This document shows, one piece after another, positions 1 to 6,013 of a stretch of 6,013 nucleotides of DNA (its first letter is position 1; every line of letters starts with the position of its first letter). The notes beneath the pieces are model-generated. The model was not told the DNA's origin, did no database searches, and was given only the letters and a program-made list of their open reading frames with translations. The stretch spans positions 1 to 6,013 of the forward strand of contig JAFZLP010000182.1 in assembly GCA_017551405.1 (NCBI GenBank), read 5' to 3'. A program made the position numbers and the translations under genes. The stretch comes from Bacteroidales bacterium. Lineage in GTDB: Bacteria; Bacteroidota; Bacteroidia; Bacteroidales; UBA932.

Positions 1-1259
1 GCGATGGCCGTGGCCTGGCTGCGGATGGTGTTGGGGAAGATTTCGCTGATGAGCACCCAGCAGATGGGCCCCCAGCTGAACATGAAGGAGGCGCTGTAGA
101 TGAGGATGCTGATGACGGGCACGATGGCGGGAACCTCCACGATGTTGCTCAGCGCCACTCCGAGGGCGCCGAGGGCCATGCAGAGCGAGCCGGTGATGAG
201 CAGCGGCTTGCGGCCGAGCTTCTCTACCGTAAAGACCGCCACCAGGGTGAAGGTGATGTTGATGACACCCATCACCACCGTGTACACCATAGGATTGCCG
301 AGCCCCATGGACTCGAAGATGCGCGGGGCGAAATAGAGCACCGCATTGATGCCTATGGCCTGCTGGAACACGCTGAGCATGATGCCCACGAAGATGACCA
401 CCCAGCCGTAGGTGAAGAGCTTTTCGGTCTTCTGCTCGGTGGTGGCCTTGATGTCCGCGAGAATCTGGCGGGCCTTCGATTCGCCGTTGATCCTGCTGAG
501 CACGAACAGGGCCTTGTCGTCCTTTCCGTTCATCGCCAGGTAGCGCGGAGTCTCGGGAATTAGCAGCGCCAGGATGGTGAAAATGCCCGCCGGCACTGCC
601 TCGCTCACGAACATGAGCCTCCAGCCGGTGGCCGTGGTCCAAGCCGCGGCTTCGGGATTCATCACCCTGTTCACCCCGTCTACGAGGTCGACGACCGGAT
701 TCGCGTGCGAACCGAGGATGAGGAAGTTCACGAAATACACCACCAGCTGGCCGAAGATTATGGCAAACTGGTTCCACGATACGAGGGTGCCGCGTTTCTC
801 GGCCGGGGATATCTCGGCGATGTACATGGGGCAGATGGCGGATGCCATGCCGACACCAATGCCGCCCAGCACCCGGTAGCCGTTGAACGCCCACAGGAGG
901 CTCCTGGTGGGCACTCCGTATTCGAAGAACAGGAACTCGGGCCTGAATGAGCCCAGAGCGCTGAGGAAGAACAGGATACCTGCCACGAACAGCGACTTGC
1001 GGCGGCCGATGCGGCTGGCCATGATTCCGGAGAGGAAGCTGCCGATGACGCATCCGATGAGGGCGCTGGACGTGGTGAACCCGTGCATGAAGTTGGTGTA
1101 GGTGAAGTCCGTAGCGTTCATGAAGAAGGCCTGCAGGCCCTTCTCGGCGCCGGAAATCACCGCGGTGTCGTAACCGAACAGGAGCCCGCCCACGACTGCG
1201 GCCAGCACAATCGCGAAAAGGTAGGACGGGCTGCCTTTCTGGGAATAACTATTCTGCAT
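1..1259 (-). CDS. xylE: D-xylose/H+ symporter XylE, MFS sugar porter (3' end beyond the window)
   Basis: Inner-membrane transporter that brings D-xylose into the cell with protons; third gene of the xylose operon. The window shows 419 complete codons, about the first 410 positions of E. coli XylE (491 aa, from memory), so roughly 80 C-terminal residues (end of TM11 and TM12) are missing. Sugar-porter signatures appear in order: GGLLFGYD (24-31, TM1), ASRIGRRKS (81-89, the loop 2-3 MFS motif), [13 protein letters not shown] (145-157), PETPRYL (235-241), QQAIGIN (299-305, TM7), KLGRKP (347-352) and [14 protein letters not shown] (397-410, TM10). Xylose-contacting residues known in E. coli XylE have counterparts here: F28, Q164, Q171, Q299, Q300, N305 and W401; the Gln-Trp pair of TM11 lies off the window. 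The start is the ATG at 1259, because an in-frame TAG lies four codons upstream. This places the start inside xylA, overlapping it by 11 bp and suggesting translational coupling. A glucose or arabinose porter of the same family is the main alternative, but the context and binding residues favour xylose. Confidence 0.95.
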   Translation of the reverse strand, partial: MQNSYSQKGSPSYLFAIVLAAVVGGLLFGYDTAVISGAEKGLQAFFMNATDFTYTNFMHGFTTSSALIGCVIGSFLSGIMASRIGRRKSLFVAGILFFLSALGSFRPEFLFFEYGVPTRSLLWAFNGYRVLGGIGVGMASAICPMYIAEISPAEKRGTLVSWNQFAIIFGQLVVYFVNFLILGSHANPVVDLVDGVNRVMNPEAAAWTTATGWRLMFVSEAVPAGIFTILALLIPETPRYLAMNGKDDKALFVLSRINGESKARQILADIKATTEQKTEKLFTYGWVVIFVGIMLSVFQQAIGINAVLYFAPRIFESMGLGNPMVYTVVMGVINITFTLVAVFTVEKLGRKPLLITGSLCMALGALGVALSNIVEVPAIVPVISILIYSASFMFSWGPICWVLISEIFPNTIRSQATAI

Positions 1260-2565
1260 ACAGCGCCACTATCGCTTCGTAGAGCTCCTGCTTGCCGGAG
1301 GTCTGTGCGGGTTCTCCTTTCTTCTTAGCATATTCTACGAGCTCCTCGAGGGTCATCCTGCCCTCTTCGAAGCGCTTGCCTTCGCCCTTGTCGAAGGACG
1401 CGTAGCGCTCCCTGAGCATCTTGGGAAGAGGAGACTCTTCGATAATCTTAGCCGCGTTGAGCAGTGCCCTAGCCATCTGGTCCATGCCGCTGATGTGGGC
1501 GATGAAGAGGTCTTCGAGGTCGGTGGAATTGCGGCGTATCTTTGCGTCGAAGTTGGAGCCGCCGTCATGCAGGCCGCCGTTGCGGATGATCTGCAGCATG
1601 GCCTGGGTGAGCTCGAAGTTGTCTACCGGGAACTGGTCGGTGTCCCAGCCGTTCTGAGCGTCGCCGCGGTTGGCGTCGATGCTGCCGAGCATGCCGAGGT
1701 CCACCGCCACTGCCAGCTCTTCGTCGAAGCTGTGGCCTGCCAGGGTGGCGTGGTTCACCTCGATGTTCACCTTGAAGTCCTTGTCCAGGCCGTGGGCGCG
1801 GAGGAAGCCCGCCACCGTCTCGACATCCTGGTCGTACTGGTGCTTGGTGGGCTCCATGGGCTTGGGTTCGATGAGGAAGGTGCCCTTGAAGCCGTGGGCG
1901 CGCGCATAGTCGCGGGCTGCGGTGAGCATGGCCGCGAGATGCTCCTTCTCGCGCTTCATGTCGGTGTTGAGCACGCTCATGTAGCCTTCGCGGCCGCCCC
2001 AGAACACGTAGTTGGTGCCGCCGAGCTTGATGGTGGCGTCGATGGCGTTCTTGATCTGCACGGCTGCGCGGGCCACCACGTCGAAGTCGGGATTGGTGGC
2101 GGCGCCGTTCATGTAGCGCTTGTGCCCGAACACGTTGGCGGTGCCCCAGAGGTTCTTGATGCCGGTTTCGGCCATCTTCACCTTCAGGTAGTCGGTGATG
2201 TCCGCCATGTTCTTCTCGTACTGGGCGATATCGTCGGTGTCTTCAATGAGGTCGACGTCGTGGAAGCAGAAGTATCCGATTCCGAGCTTCTGCATGAATT
2301 CGAAGCCGGCATCCACCTTGTCCTTGGCCCTCTGCAGGGGAGTGGAGGCCTTGTCCCACTCGTAGCTGCGGGTCTGGCCGCCGAACTGGTCGCCGCTTGC
2401 CTGGCCCAGCGTATGCCACCAGGCCACCGCGAACTTGAGCCAGTCTTTCATCTTTTTGCCCAGAACTACCTTCTCGGGCTCATAATAATGGAATGCAAGC
2501 GGATTCTTGCTCTGCTTCCCCTCGAAGGGAATCTTTCCGATCTGCGGAAAAAACTCTTTTGCCAT
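1249..2565 (-). CDS. xylA: Xylose isomerase
   Basis: Cytoplasmic enzyme that interconverts D-xylose and D-xylulose, the first step after uptake; it also acts on D-glucose in many relatives. The protein is 438 aa, against 440 in E. coli, so it is full length and of the longer (class II) type. The TIM-barrel active site is intact: FHDVDL with catalytic H102 and D105, LIEPKP with metal ligand E233, NIEVNH with E269 and H272, SIDANRGD with D297, GWDTDQF with D308 and D310, and NFDAKIRR with D340. Numbering runs one above the E. coli enzyme. The start is the ATG at 2565, giving [10 protein letters not shown], followed by the family-typical 'IPFEG...NPLAFHYY' opening. The reading frame stays open for 200 more codons up to 3165, but that stretch is unrelated to any isomerase and lies inside xylB. 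The gene begins 20 bp after xylB and its TAG stop overlaps the xylE start. No promoter of its own is visible, so it is probably transcribed with xylB. Confidence 0.98.
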   Translation of the reverse strand: MAKEFFPQIGKIPFEGKQSKNPLAFHYYEPEKVVLGKKMKDWLKFAVAWWHTLGQASGDQFGGQTRSYEWDKASTPLQRAKDKVDAGFEFMQKLGIGYFCFHDVDLIEDTDDIAQYEKNMADITDYLKVKMAETGIKNLWGTANVFGHKRYMNGAATNPDFDVVARAAVQIKNAIDATIKLGGTNYVFWGGREGYMSVLNTDMKREKEHLAAMLTAARDYARAHGFKGTFLIEPKPMEPTKHQYDQDVETVAGFLRAHGLDKDFKVNIEVNHATLAGHSFDEELAVAVDLGMLGSIDANRGDAQNGWDTDQFPVDNFELTQAMLQIIRNGGLHDGGSNFDAKIRRNSTDLEDLFIAHISGMDQMARALLNAAKIIEESPLPKMLRERYASFDKGEGKRFEEGRMTLEELVEYAKKKGEPAQTSGKQELYEAIVALYAE

Positions 2566-2585
2566 ATTGTTGCGATTATTAGTTT
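2566..2585 (-). other. xylB-xylA intergenic spacer
   Basis: The gap of 20 bp between the xylB TAG and the xylA ATG is AT-rich on the coding strand and has no purine-rich Shine-Dalgarno block. This fits Bacteroidota, where AT-rich leaders rather than Shine-Dalgarno pairing mark starts. It is too short for a separate promoter and has no hairpin, so xylB and xylA are most likely on one transcript. Confidence 0.6.
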
Positions 2586-4064
2586 CTATTGTTGCAGTTG
2601 CTTTTGCAGCTCCGCCCTCCAGCGCTTGTACGCCGCGGCATATTCGGTGCCCCTGGACGGCTCTATCGTGTAAATCTTCTTGAGTGTCGAGAAGGCTTCG
2701 GACGAGCTCCTGTAGATGCCGGCGCCTATACCCGCTCCCTTGGCCGCACCAACGCTGCCATCGGTGTCGTAAAGCTCTATCACAGCGTCGGTTATAGCTG
2801 CCAGGGCCTCGCGGAATACGGAGCTGAGAAACATGTTGGCATAGCCTGCGTGGATGCGTTTGATGGCAATGCCCATGCCCTTCATTATATCCATTCCGTA
2901 CTTGAACGAGAAAACAATTCCTTCCTGTACGGCCCTGGCCATGTGATTCCGACTGTGGCGCTTGAGGTCCAGACCGGAAATGCAGCAGCCCGTTTCGCGG
3001 TTGCCCAGCATCCTTTCCGCACCGTTTCCGAAGGGGAGTACGCTGATGCCGTCGCTGCCTATGGGGATGCCTGCGGCTATTTCGTCCATCTCTTTGTAGG
3101 TCATGCCCCATGGCATGAAGTTGTGCTTCGCCCAGGAGTTGAGTATGCCCACTCCGTTGATGCATAGCAGTACGCCGAGGCGCGTCTTTTCGTCGGTATG
3201 GTTCACGTGCGCAAAGGTATTCACGCGCGATCTCGGATCGTAGGTGATGCTGTCCAGCACACCGTATACCACTCCGGAGGTGCCCGCGGTGGATGCTATT
3301 TCGCCAGGCTCGAGCACGTTGAGGCTGAGGGCGTTGTTCGGCTGGTCGCCGGCCCTGTAGGTGATGGGGATGCCCTTGCGGAGCCCCAGCTCTTCGGCTG
3401 CTGCTGCACTAACCTCGCCCTGTGGCCCGAAGGTGGGCCGTATTTCCGGCATCAGCTCCTTGTCGATGCCGAAATGGGAGAAGATGAAATCGGCCGGGCA
3501 CTTTTCCTTGAAATCCCAGAAGATGCCTTCTGAAAGGCCGCTCACCGTGGTGAAGACCTCTCCGGTGAACTTCATTGCGATATAGTCGCCCGGAAGCATG
3601 AACTTGTATATTTTACCGTACAGTTCGGGTTCGTTTTCCTTTACCCAGGCCAGTTTAGAGGCAGTGAAATTGCCGGGGGAGTTGAGGAGATGGCTCAGGC
3701 ATTGCACCTCGCCTATGGCCTCCATGGCCCTTTGCCCGTACTGGACCGCACGGCTGTCGCACCAGATAATAGCCGGGCGCAGGGGCTTGAGGTCCTTGTC
3801 TACGCACACGAGCCCGTGCATCTGATAGCTGATGCCTATAGCGGCTATGTCAGCCGGGTTTTTGTCCTGCATTATCTCCGTGGTGGCGAGTTTGAGATAT
3901 GACCACCATGCCTCGGGGTCCTGTTCCGCCCAGCCTGGTTTGGGGGAGGAAATGGGCGCTTCGTTTTTCGGATAGAATGCAGATGCAACGCATTGTCCGC
4001 TTTGTGCATCTACCAAAGAGGCCTTCACTGAAGAACTACCTACATCGTAACCTAAAAGAAACAT
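2586..4064 (-). CDS. xylB: Xylulokinase, FGGY family
   Basis: Phosphorylates D-xylulose with ATP to D-xylulose 5-phosphate, which enters the pentose phosphate pathway; first gene of the operon. The protein is 492 aa (E. coli XylB is 484). The N-terminal FGGY domain opens with the phosphate-binding [10 protein letters not shown] (5-14). It has the xylulose-contacting QMHG (81-84), WCDSRA (101-106) and the catalytic aspartate D240 in AGDQPNNA. The C-terminal domain has the nucleotide-binding GTSG (261-264) and [18 protein letters not shown] (432-449). In place of the usual GGGAKS-type FGGY signature it reads [16 protein letters not shown] (405-420), a variant I associate with Bacteroidota xylulokinases. 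The start is the ATG at 4064, because the conserved fold begins four residues later. The in-frame ATG at 4118 would add 18 non-conserved residues and lies upstream of the predicted -7 box, so it would probably not be transcribed from this promoter. Confidence 0.97.
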   Translation of the reverse strand: MFLLGYDVGSSSVKASLVDAQSGQCVASAFYPKNEAPISSPKPGWAEQDPEAWWSYLKLATTEIMQDKNPADIAAIGISYQMHGLVCVDKDLKPLRPAIIWCDSRAVQYGQRAMEAIGEVQCLSHLLNSPGNFTASKLAWVKENEPELYGKIYKFMLPGDYIAMKFTGEVFTTVSGLSEGIFWDFKEKCPADFIFSHFGIDKELMPEIRPTFGPQGEVSAAAAEELGLRKGIPITYRAGDQPNNALSLNVLEPGEIASTAGTSGVVYGVLDSITYDPRSRVNTFAHVNHTDEKTRLGVLLCINGVGILNSWAKHNFMPWGMTYKEMDEIAAGIPIGSDGISVLPFGNGAERMLGNRETGCCISGLDLKRHSRNHMARAVQEGIVFSFKYGMDIMKGMGIAIKRIHAGYANMFLSSVFREALAAITDAVIELYDTDGSVGAAKGAGIGAGIYRSSSEAFSTLKKIYTIEPSRGTEYAAAYKRWRAELQKQLQQ

Positions 4065-4087
4065 AAACCGGTATTGTTTTATTCTTA

Positions 4088-4119
4088 CAAAGATAAAAAA
4101 AATAGCGGAACTACGCACA
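4088..4119 (-). promoter_or_regulatory. Predicted Bacteroidota-type promoter for the xylBAE operon
   Basis: Read on the minus strand, TATCTTTG (4095-4088) is an exact match to the Bacteroidota -7 consensus TAnnTTTG. The -33 element would be TGTG (4119-4116), matching TTTG at three of four bases, with a 20-nt spacer, inside the usual 19-21 nt range. Transcription would start about 4080-4084, giving an AT-rich leader of roughly 17-20 nt before the xylB ATG at 4064. The match was found by eye; the start site is inferred, not measured. Confidence 0.7.
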
Positions 4120-4143
4120 GTAATACGGGGCGGTGGAAGCGCA

Positions 4144-4175
4144 CTTGCGGAAATGAAAGAAAATGCTTAAATTTG
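4144..4175 (+). promoter_or_regulatory. Predicted Bacteroidota-type promoter for the lipoprotein gene
   Basis: TAAATTTG (4168-4175) matches the -7 consensus TAnnTTTG exactly. CTTG (4144-4147) matches the -33 TTTG at three of four bases with a 20-nt spacer. Transcription would start near 4180-4183, leaving an AT-rich leader of about 27-30 nt. A second, weaker candidate is TTTG at 4172-4175 with TATATTTT at 4196-4203, also with a 20-nt spacer. It would put the start almost on the ATG at 4210, so it is less likely. Confidence 0.65.
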
Positions 4176-4193
4176 TAAGCTAATTGTAACCTA
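4173..4193 (+). repeat. Direct repeat with 11-bp period overlapping the rightward promoter
   Basis: TTGTAAGCTA (4173-4182) is followed by TTGTAACCTA (4184-4193), identical at nine of ten positions with an 11-bp period, about one helical turn. The first copy overlaps the end of the predicted -7 box and the second lies at or just after the expected transcription start. Two copies on one face of the helix could be regulator half-sites, but in AT-rich leader DNA a chance origin is quite possible. Confidence 0.4.
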
Positions 4194-4209
4194 TTTATAT
4201 TTTATCATA

Positions 4210-4281
4210 ATGAAGAAGTTTTCTAAGTTATTCCTTGCACTGGCTCTCCTCGGAGGTCTTGCGGGAATTGCAGTATCCTGT
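4210..4281 (+). other. Lipoprotein signal peptide with lipobox
   Basis: Residues 1-24 of the lipoprotein gene product form a signal peptidase II signal: positive n-region (K2, K3, K6), hydrophobic core rich in Leu, Ala and Gly, and lipobox A21-V22-S23-C24. Cleavage before C24 would anchor the protein to a membrane by lipid. The residues after C24 (K-D-Y-T-E-E) include acidic positions at +3, +6 and +7, compatible with outer-membrane surface display in Bacteroidota, although weaker than the best-studied export signals. Confidence 0.88.
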
Positions 4282-6013
4282 AAAGACTATACGGAAGAGC
4301 TCAGCGCTCTGTCTGCAAAGGTAGACGACCTCGAACTTGCCGTCACCTCCCTGCAGGGCAAGATAGATGCAGGATCTGTCATCTCCAATGTCGAGAGTAC
4401 CGCTACGGGCTGGAGGGTCAGCCTGAGCGATGGCTCCCATTTTGACATTAAAGACGGTATCGACGGCTCCAACGGCAGCGACGGTAACGGTGGCAGGTAT
4501 CCCGTCGTCACCATAGGCGGCAACGGCAACTGGTTTGTCGACGGTGTCGACACCGGCGTATCGGCTCAGGGCCCGCAGGGTGATCCCGGCAAAGATGTCA
4601 CGGTAGAAATCAAGAACGGATACTGGTTCGTCAACGGTAAGAACACCGGCATCAAGGCCGAGGGCACCGTCACCGAGGTCACCGCTCCCGCCTTCTGCGT
4701 TTACGACAGCAAGAACGGCACCCTTGTCTTCAAGAACGTATCCGACGGCAACGGCAACACTTCCGACTACATCGTCTACCTCACCAACGAGCTCCGCAGC
4801 CTCGTCCTCATCCCGCCCATGTATATCGACGGTATCGAGGCCATCCCGGTAGAGGTGTTTGTTTATTTCCCCCTCAGCAAGGAGAGCCTCGACAGCAAGA
4901 AAGAACTCTGGAAACTGTCGACCGGCAGCTCCAAGACTGTCGAGGAAGAGTTGACTCTGAGCTACCATGTGAACCCGGCTTCTGCAACCATCACCAAAGA
5001 CGACGAGCTCGCTTTCATCATCCAGAACAATGTCCCCTCCAAGACCGACAACGAGCCTGAAAAGTGGGACATCAACCCGGAATTCGTTAGCTTCGAGAAC
5101 GGTATCCTCACTGTCAAGGTTAAGCCTAAGACCAAAGAGCTCGGCGACGGCTGGAACACTCTCACCGTCAACCAGATGGACAACGAGCTTAACGAAGTGG
5201 TCGATGTGGCCGCCCTTAAGGTTGTAAAGAACAACGAGGAAAAGACCACCGTTGTATCCGACTACGCCCGTGTCAACTACGAGGCCATCGTCGGTGCAGG
5301 CATCGCAGAACCCGGCATGGTTGCGTGGCGGCATCACAGCGAGTTCTCCGCCGCTGATCCTTCGGCCCAGAACGTCGACTACATCGACGCCCATTACCGC
5401 AGCCTCGACATCGACGCCGTCGATCCTTACGCCTATCTCGACGACAAGATCGTCTGGACGGCCGACGCCGGCAGCCCCACCATGGAAGAGACCCACGCCA
5501 CCTGCGACACCGTGGTTGTTTACAATGGTTCCATCGACCTCAGAACCATAGTGGAGGCTCATCCTTATTATGTATATTCCTGCCCCGTTAGCGGCTACGG
5601 CTATTCCTGGACTCATTTTAGCATGAATAAGTTCGGCCTCACCTGGAAGTTCGAGCCTGTCAAGAACTACAAGATCGGTACTCCCGAGACCGACCAGATC
5701 AACTTCTTCGACCTCACCGAGGACGGTGTCCTCACTCCGAAGGTATACGGCACCGAGGGTAAGGCTGCTATCGGCCGTACTCCTATCGTGCGCGTCAAGC
5801 TCATGCACGGCAGCGATGCAGTTTGGGTATCCTACATCAAGCTCCAGATCGTTGACCAGATCATCGAGGATGTCGACTTCGGCGTAAGCCTGAACGTTTA
5901 CACCAAGGCTGTCGGCGGCACCATCAAGGGCTTCAACCCCGACTGCGAAGGCGTCACCCGCGTGACCTCCGTCGAGGAGACCAACGTCCGTCTGTACAAC
6001 TATGTTGGCTACA
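4210..6013 (+). CDS. Large putative surface lipoprotein with DUF4988 / PL29 N-terminal-like region (3' end beyond the window)
   Basis: Function unknown. The window contains 601 codons with no stop. The ATG at 4210 gives a clear lipoprotein signal peptide: MKK, a hydrophobic stretch (7-22) and a lipobox AVSC with the lipidated cysteine at C24. KDYTEE follows, mildly acidic as in some Bacteroidota surface-export signals. Residues 31-52 form a short coiled coil with L31, L34, V38, L41, V45, L48 and I52 in exact 3-4 spacing. A 'GWRVSLSDGSHFDIKDG' segment (67-83) and glycine-rich Gly-X-Y runs come next, then two 'WFV-G--TG' repeats (98-152). This order resembles DUF4988, named the PL29 family lyase N-terminal domain in some databases. 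It is common on Bacteroidales lipoproteins and does not prove lyase activity. Residues 155-601 are probably beta-rich, with alternating hydrophobic strands and several GDGW/NGILTVKVKP-like turns, and are not recognised. Codons ending in C (GAC, AAC, ATC, GTC) are strongly favoured. It is transcribed away from xylBAE, so a link to xylose is not shown. Confidence 0.88.
   Translation, partial: MKKFSKLFLALALLGGLAGIAVSCKDYTEELSALSAKVDDLELAVTSLQGKIDAGSVISNVESTATGWRVSLSDGSHFDIKDGIDGSNGSDGNGGRYPVVTIGGNGNWFVDGVDTGVSAQGPQGDPGKDVTVEIKNGYWFVNGKNTGIKAEGTVTEVTAPAFCVYDSKNGTLVFKNVSDGNGNTSDYIVYLTNELRSLVLIPPMYIDGIEAIPVEVFVYFPLSKESLDSKKELWKLSTGSSKTVEEELTLSYHVNPASATITKDDELAFIIQNNVPSKTDNEPEKWDINPEFVSFENGILTVKVKPKTKELGDGWNTLTVNQMDNELNEVVDVAALKVVKNNEEKTTVVSDYARVNYEAIVGAGIAEPGMVAWRHHSEFSAADPSAQNVDYIDAHYRSLDIDAVDPYAYLDDKIVWTADAGSPTMEETHATCDTVVVYNGSIDLRTIVEAHPYYVYSCPVSGYGYSWTHFSMNKFGLTWKFEPVKNYKIGTPETDQINFFDLTEDGVLTPKVYGTEGKAAIGRTPIVRVKLMHGSDAVWVSYIKLQIVDQIIEDVDFGVSLNVYTKAVGGTIKGFNPDCEGVTRVTSVEETNVRLYNYVGY
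4456..4665 (+). repeat. Gly-X-Y runs and two 'WFV-(D/N)G-x-x-TG' protein repeats in the lipoprotein
   Basis: Glycines fall every third residue at 83, 86, 89, 92 and 95 (GIDGSNGSDGNGG) and again at 121, 124 and 127 (GPQGDPGKD), a collagen-like spacing. Between and after them are two related units. Unit 1 (residues 98-121, bases 4501-4572) contains VTIGGNGNWFVDGVDTGVSA. Unit 2 (130-152, bases 4597-4665) contains VEIKNGYWFVNGKNTGIKAE. The shared core is NG-x-WFV-(D/N)G-x-x-TG-(V/I)-x-A-(Q/E)-G. The repeat is clear in protein but diverged in DNA, so it is an old domain duplication and not a recent tandem copy. Confidence 0.8.

Noticed and set aside
1495..2673. A 392-codon plus-strand open frame opposite xylA.
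   Set aside because: It is the antisense shadow of a strongly conserved, fully intact xylose isomerase. Its Val/Ala/His/Gly-rich translation shows no recognisable domain.
2566..3165. A 200-codon in-frame extension upstream of xylA, which would give a 638-aa protein.
   Set aside because: It lies wholly inside xylB in another frame, its translation is rich in Arg, His and Gln and unlike any isomerase, and xylose isomerases begin close to the [10 protein letters not shown] start at 2565.
2589..3902. Several plus-strand open frames of 70-192 codons opposite xylB.
   Set aside because: All are antisense to a complete xylulokinase, have no promoter match that I could see, and give compositionally odd translations.
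4065..4118. An upstream in-frame start for xylB (ATG at 4118) adding 18 residues.
   Set aside because: The extra residues are not part of the FGGY fold, and the best promoter places the transcript start downstream of this ATG, so it would be left out of the mRNA.
4100..4155. GCGGAA occurring at 4105-4110 and 4147-4152 (42 bp apart) and a loose GTG...CAC inverted pair near 4132-4144.
   Set aside because: These are too short and imperfect to distinguish from chance in a GC-richer patch; no stable hairpin, terminator or operator is supported.
4228..5808. A 526-codon open frame on the minus strand, antisense to the lipoprotein gene.
   Set aside because: The sense gene avoids the codons whose complements are stops (TTA, CTA, TCA) and favours C-ending codons such as GAC and GTC, which keeps the antisense frame open. 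The antisense translation is a low-complexity Val/Asp/Gly-rich string with no signal, motif or plausible domain, and the sense strand has a proper promoter and lipoprotein signal.
1..6013. CRISPR arrays, tRNA or rRNA genes, insertion sequences, attachment sites.
   Set aside because: No regular spaced repeats, tRNA-like cloverleaf segments, rRNA sequence, transposase-like proteins or terminal inverted repeats were seen. The window is filled by four genes and one 145-bp intergenic region.

Overview
The window looks like a chromosomal piece from a fairly GC-rich member of the Bacteroidales (gut or rumen type). Three things point there. The gene order xylB-xylA-xylE is typical of Bacteroides and relatives. 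The xylulokinase carries a sugar-kinase signature variant that I associate with that phylum. Both promoters match the Bacteroidota consensus (-33 TTTG, -7 TAnnTTTG) and no Shine-Dalgarno sequences are evident. The genus cannot be fixed from the sequence alone.

Positions 1-4064, minus strand, hold a compact D-xylose utilisation operon read right to left. It contains xylB (xylulokinase, 2586-4064), xylA (xylose isomerase, 1249-2565) and xylE (MFS D-xylose/H+ symporter, 1-1259, its 3' end cut by the window edge). The spacing is tight: 20 bp between xylB and xylA, and an 11-bp overlap of xylA and xylE. Together they import xylose, isomerise it to xylulose and phosphorylate it to xylulose 5-phosphate for the pentose phosphate pathway. 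All catalytic and metal-binding residues that I could check in XylA and XylB are present, as are the visible xylose-contact residues of XylE. No regulator gene is in the window.

Positions 4065-4209 are a 145-bp AT-rich divergent intergenic region. It holds one good Bacteroidota-type promoter on each strand and an 11-bp-period direct repeat overlapping the rightward one.

Positions 4210-6013, plus strand, hold the first 601 codons of a large lipoprotein gene that runs off the window. It has a lipoprotein signal peptide, a short heptad coiled coil, Gly-X-Y (collagen-like) stretches, two copies of a 'WFV-(D/N)G-x-x-TG' repeat, and then about 450 residues that I do not recognise. The N-terminal part resembles the DUF4988 / 'PL29 family lyase N-terminal domain' found on many Bacteroidales surface lipoproteins. 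Its function is unknown. Sharing an intergenic region with the xylose operon does not by itself link it to xylose.

The xylose operon is ordinary biology. The less familiar material is the lipoprotein, with its possible oligomeric stalk architecture, and the matched divergent promoters.
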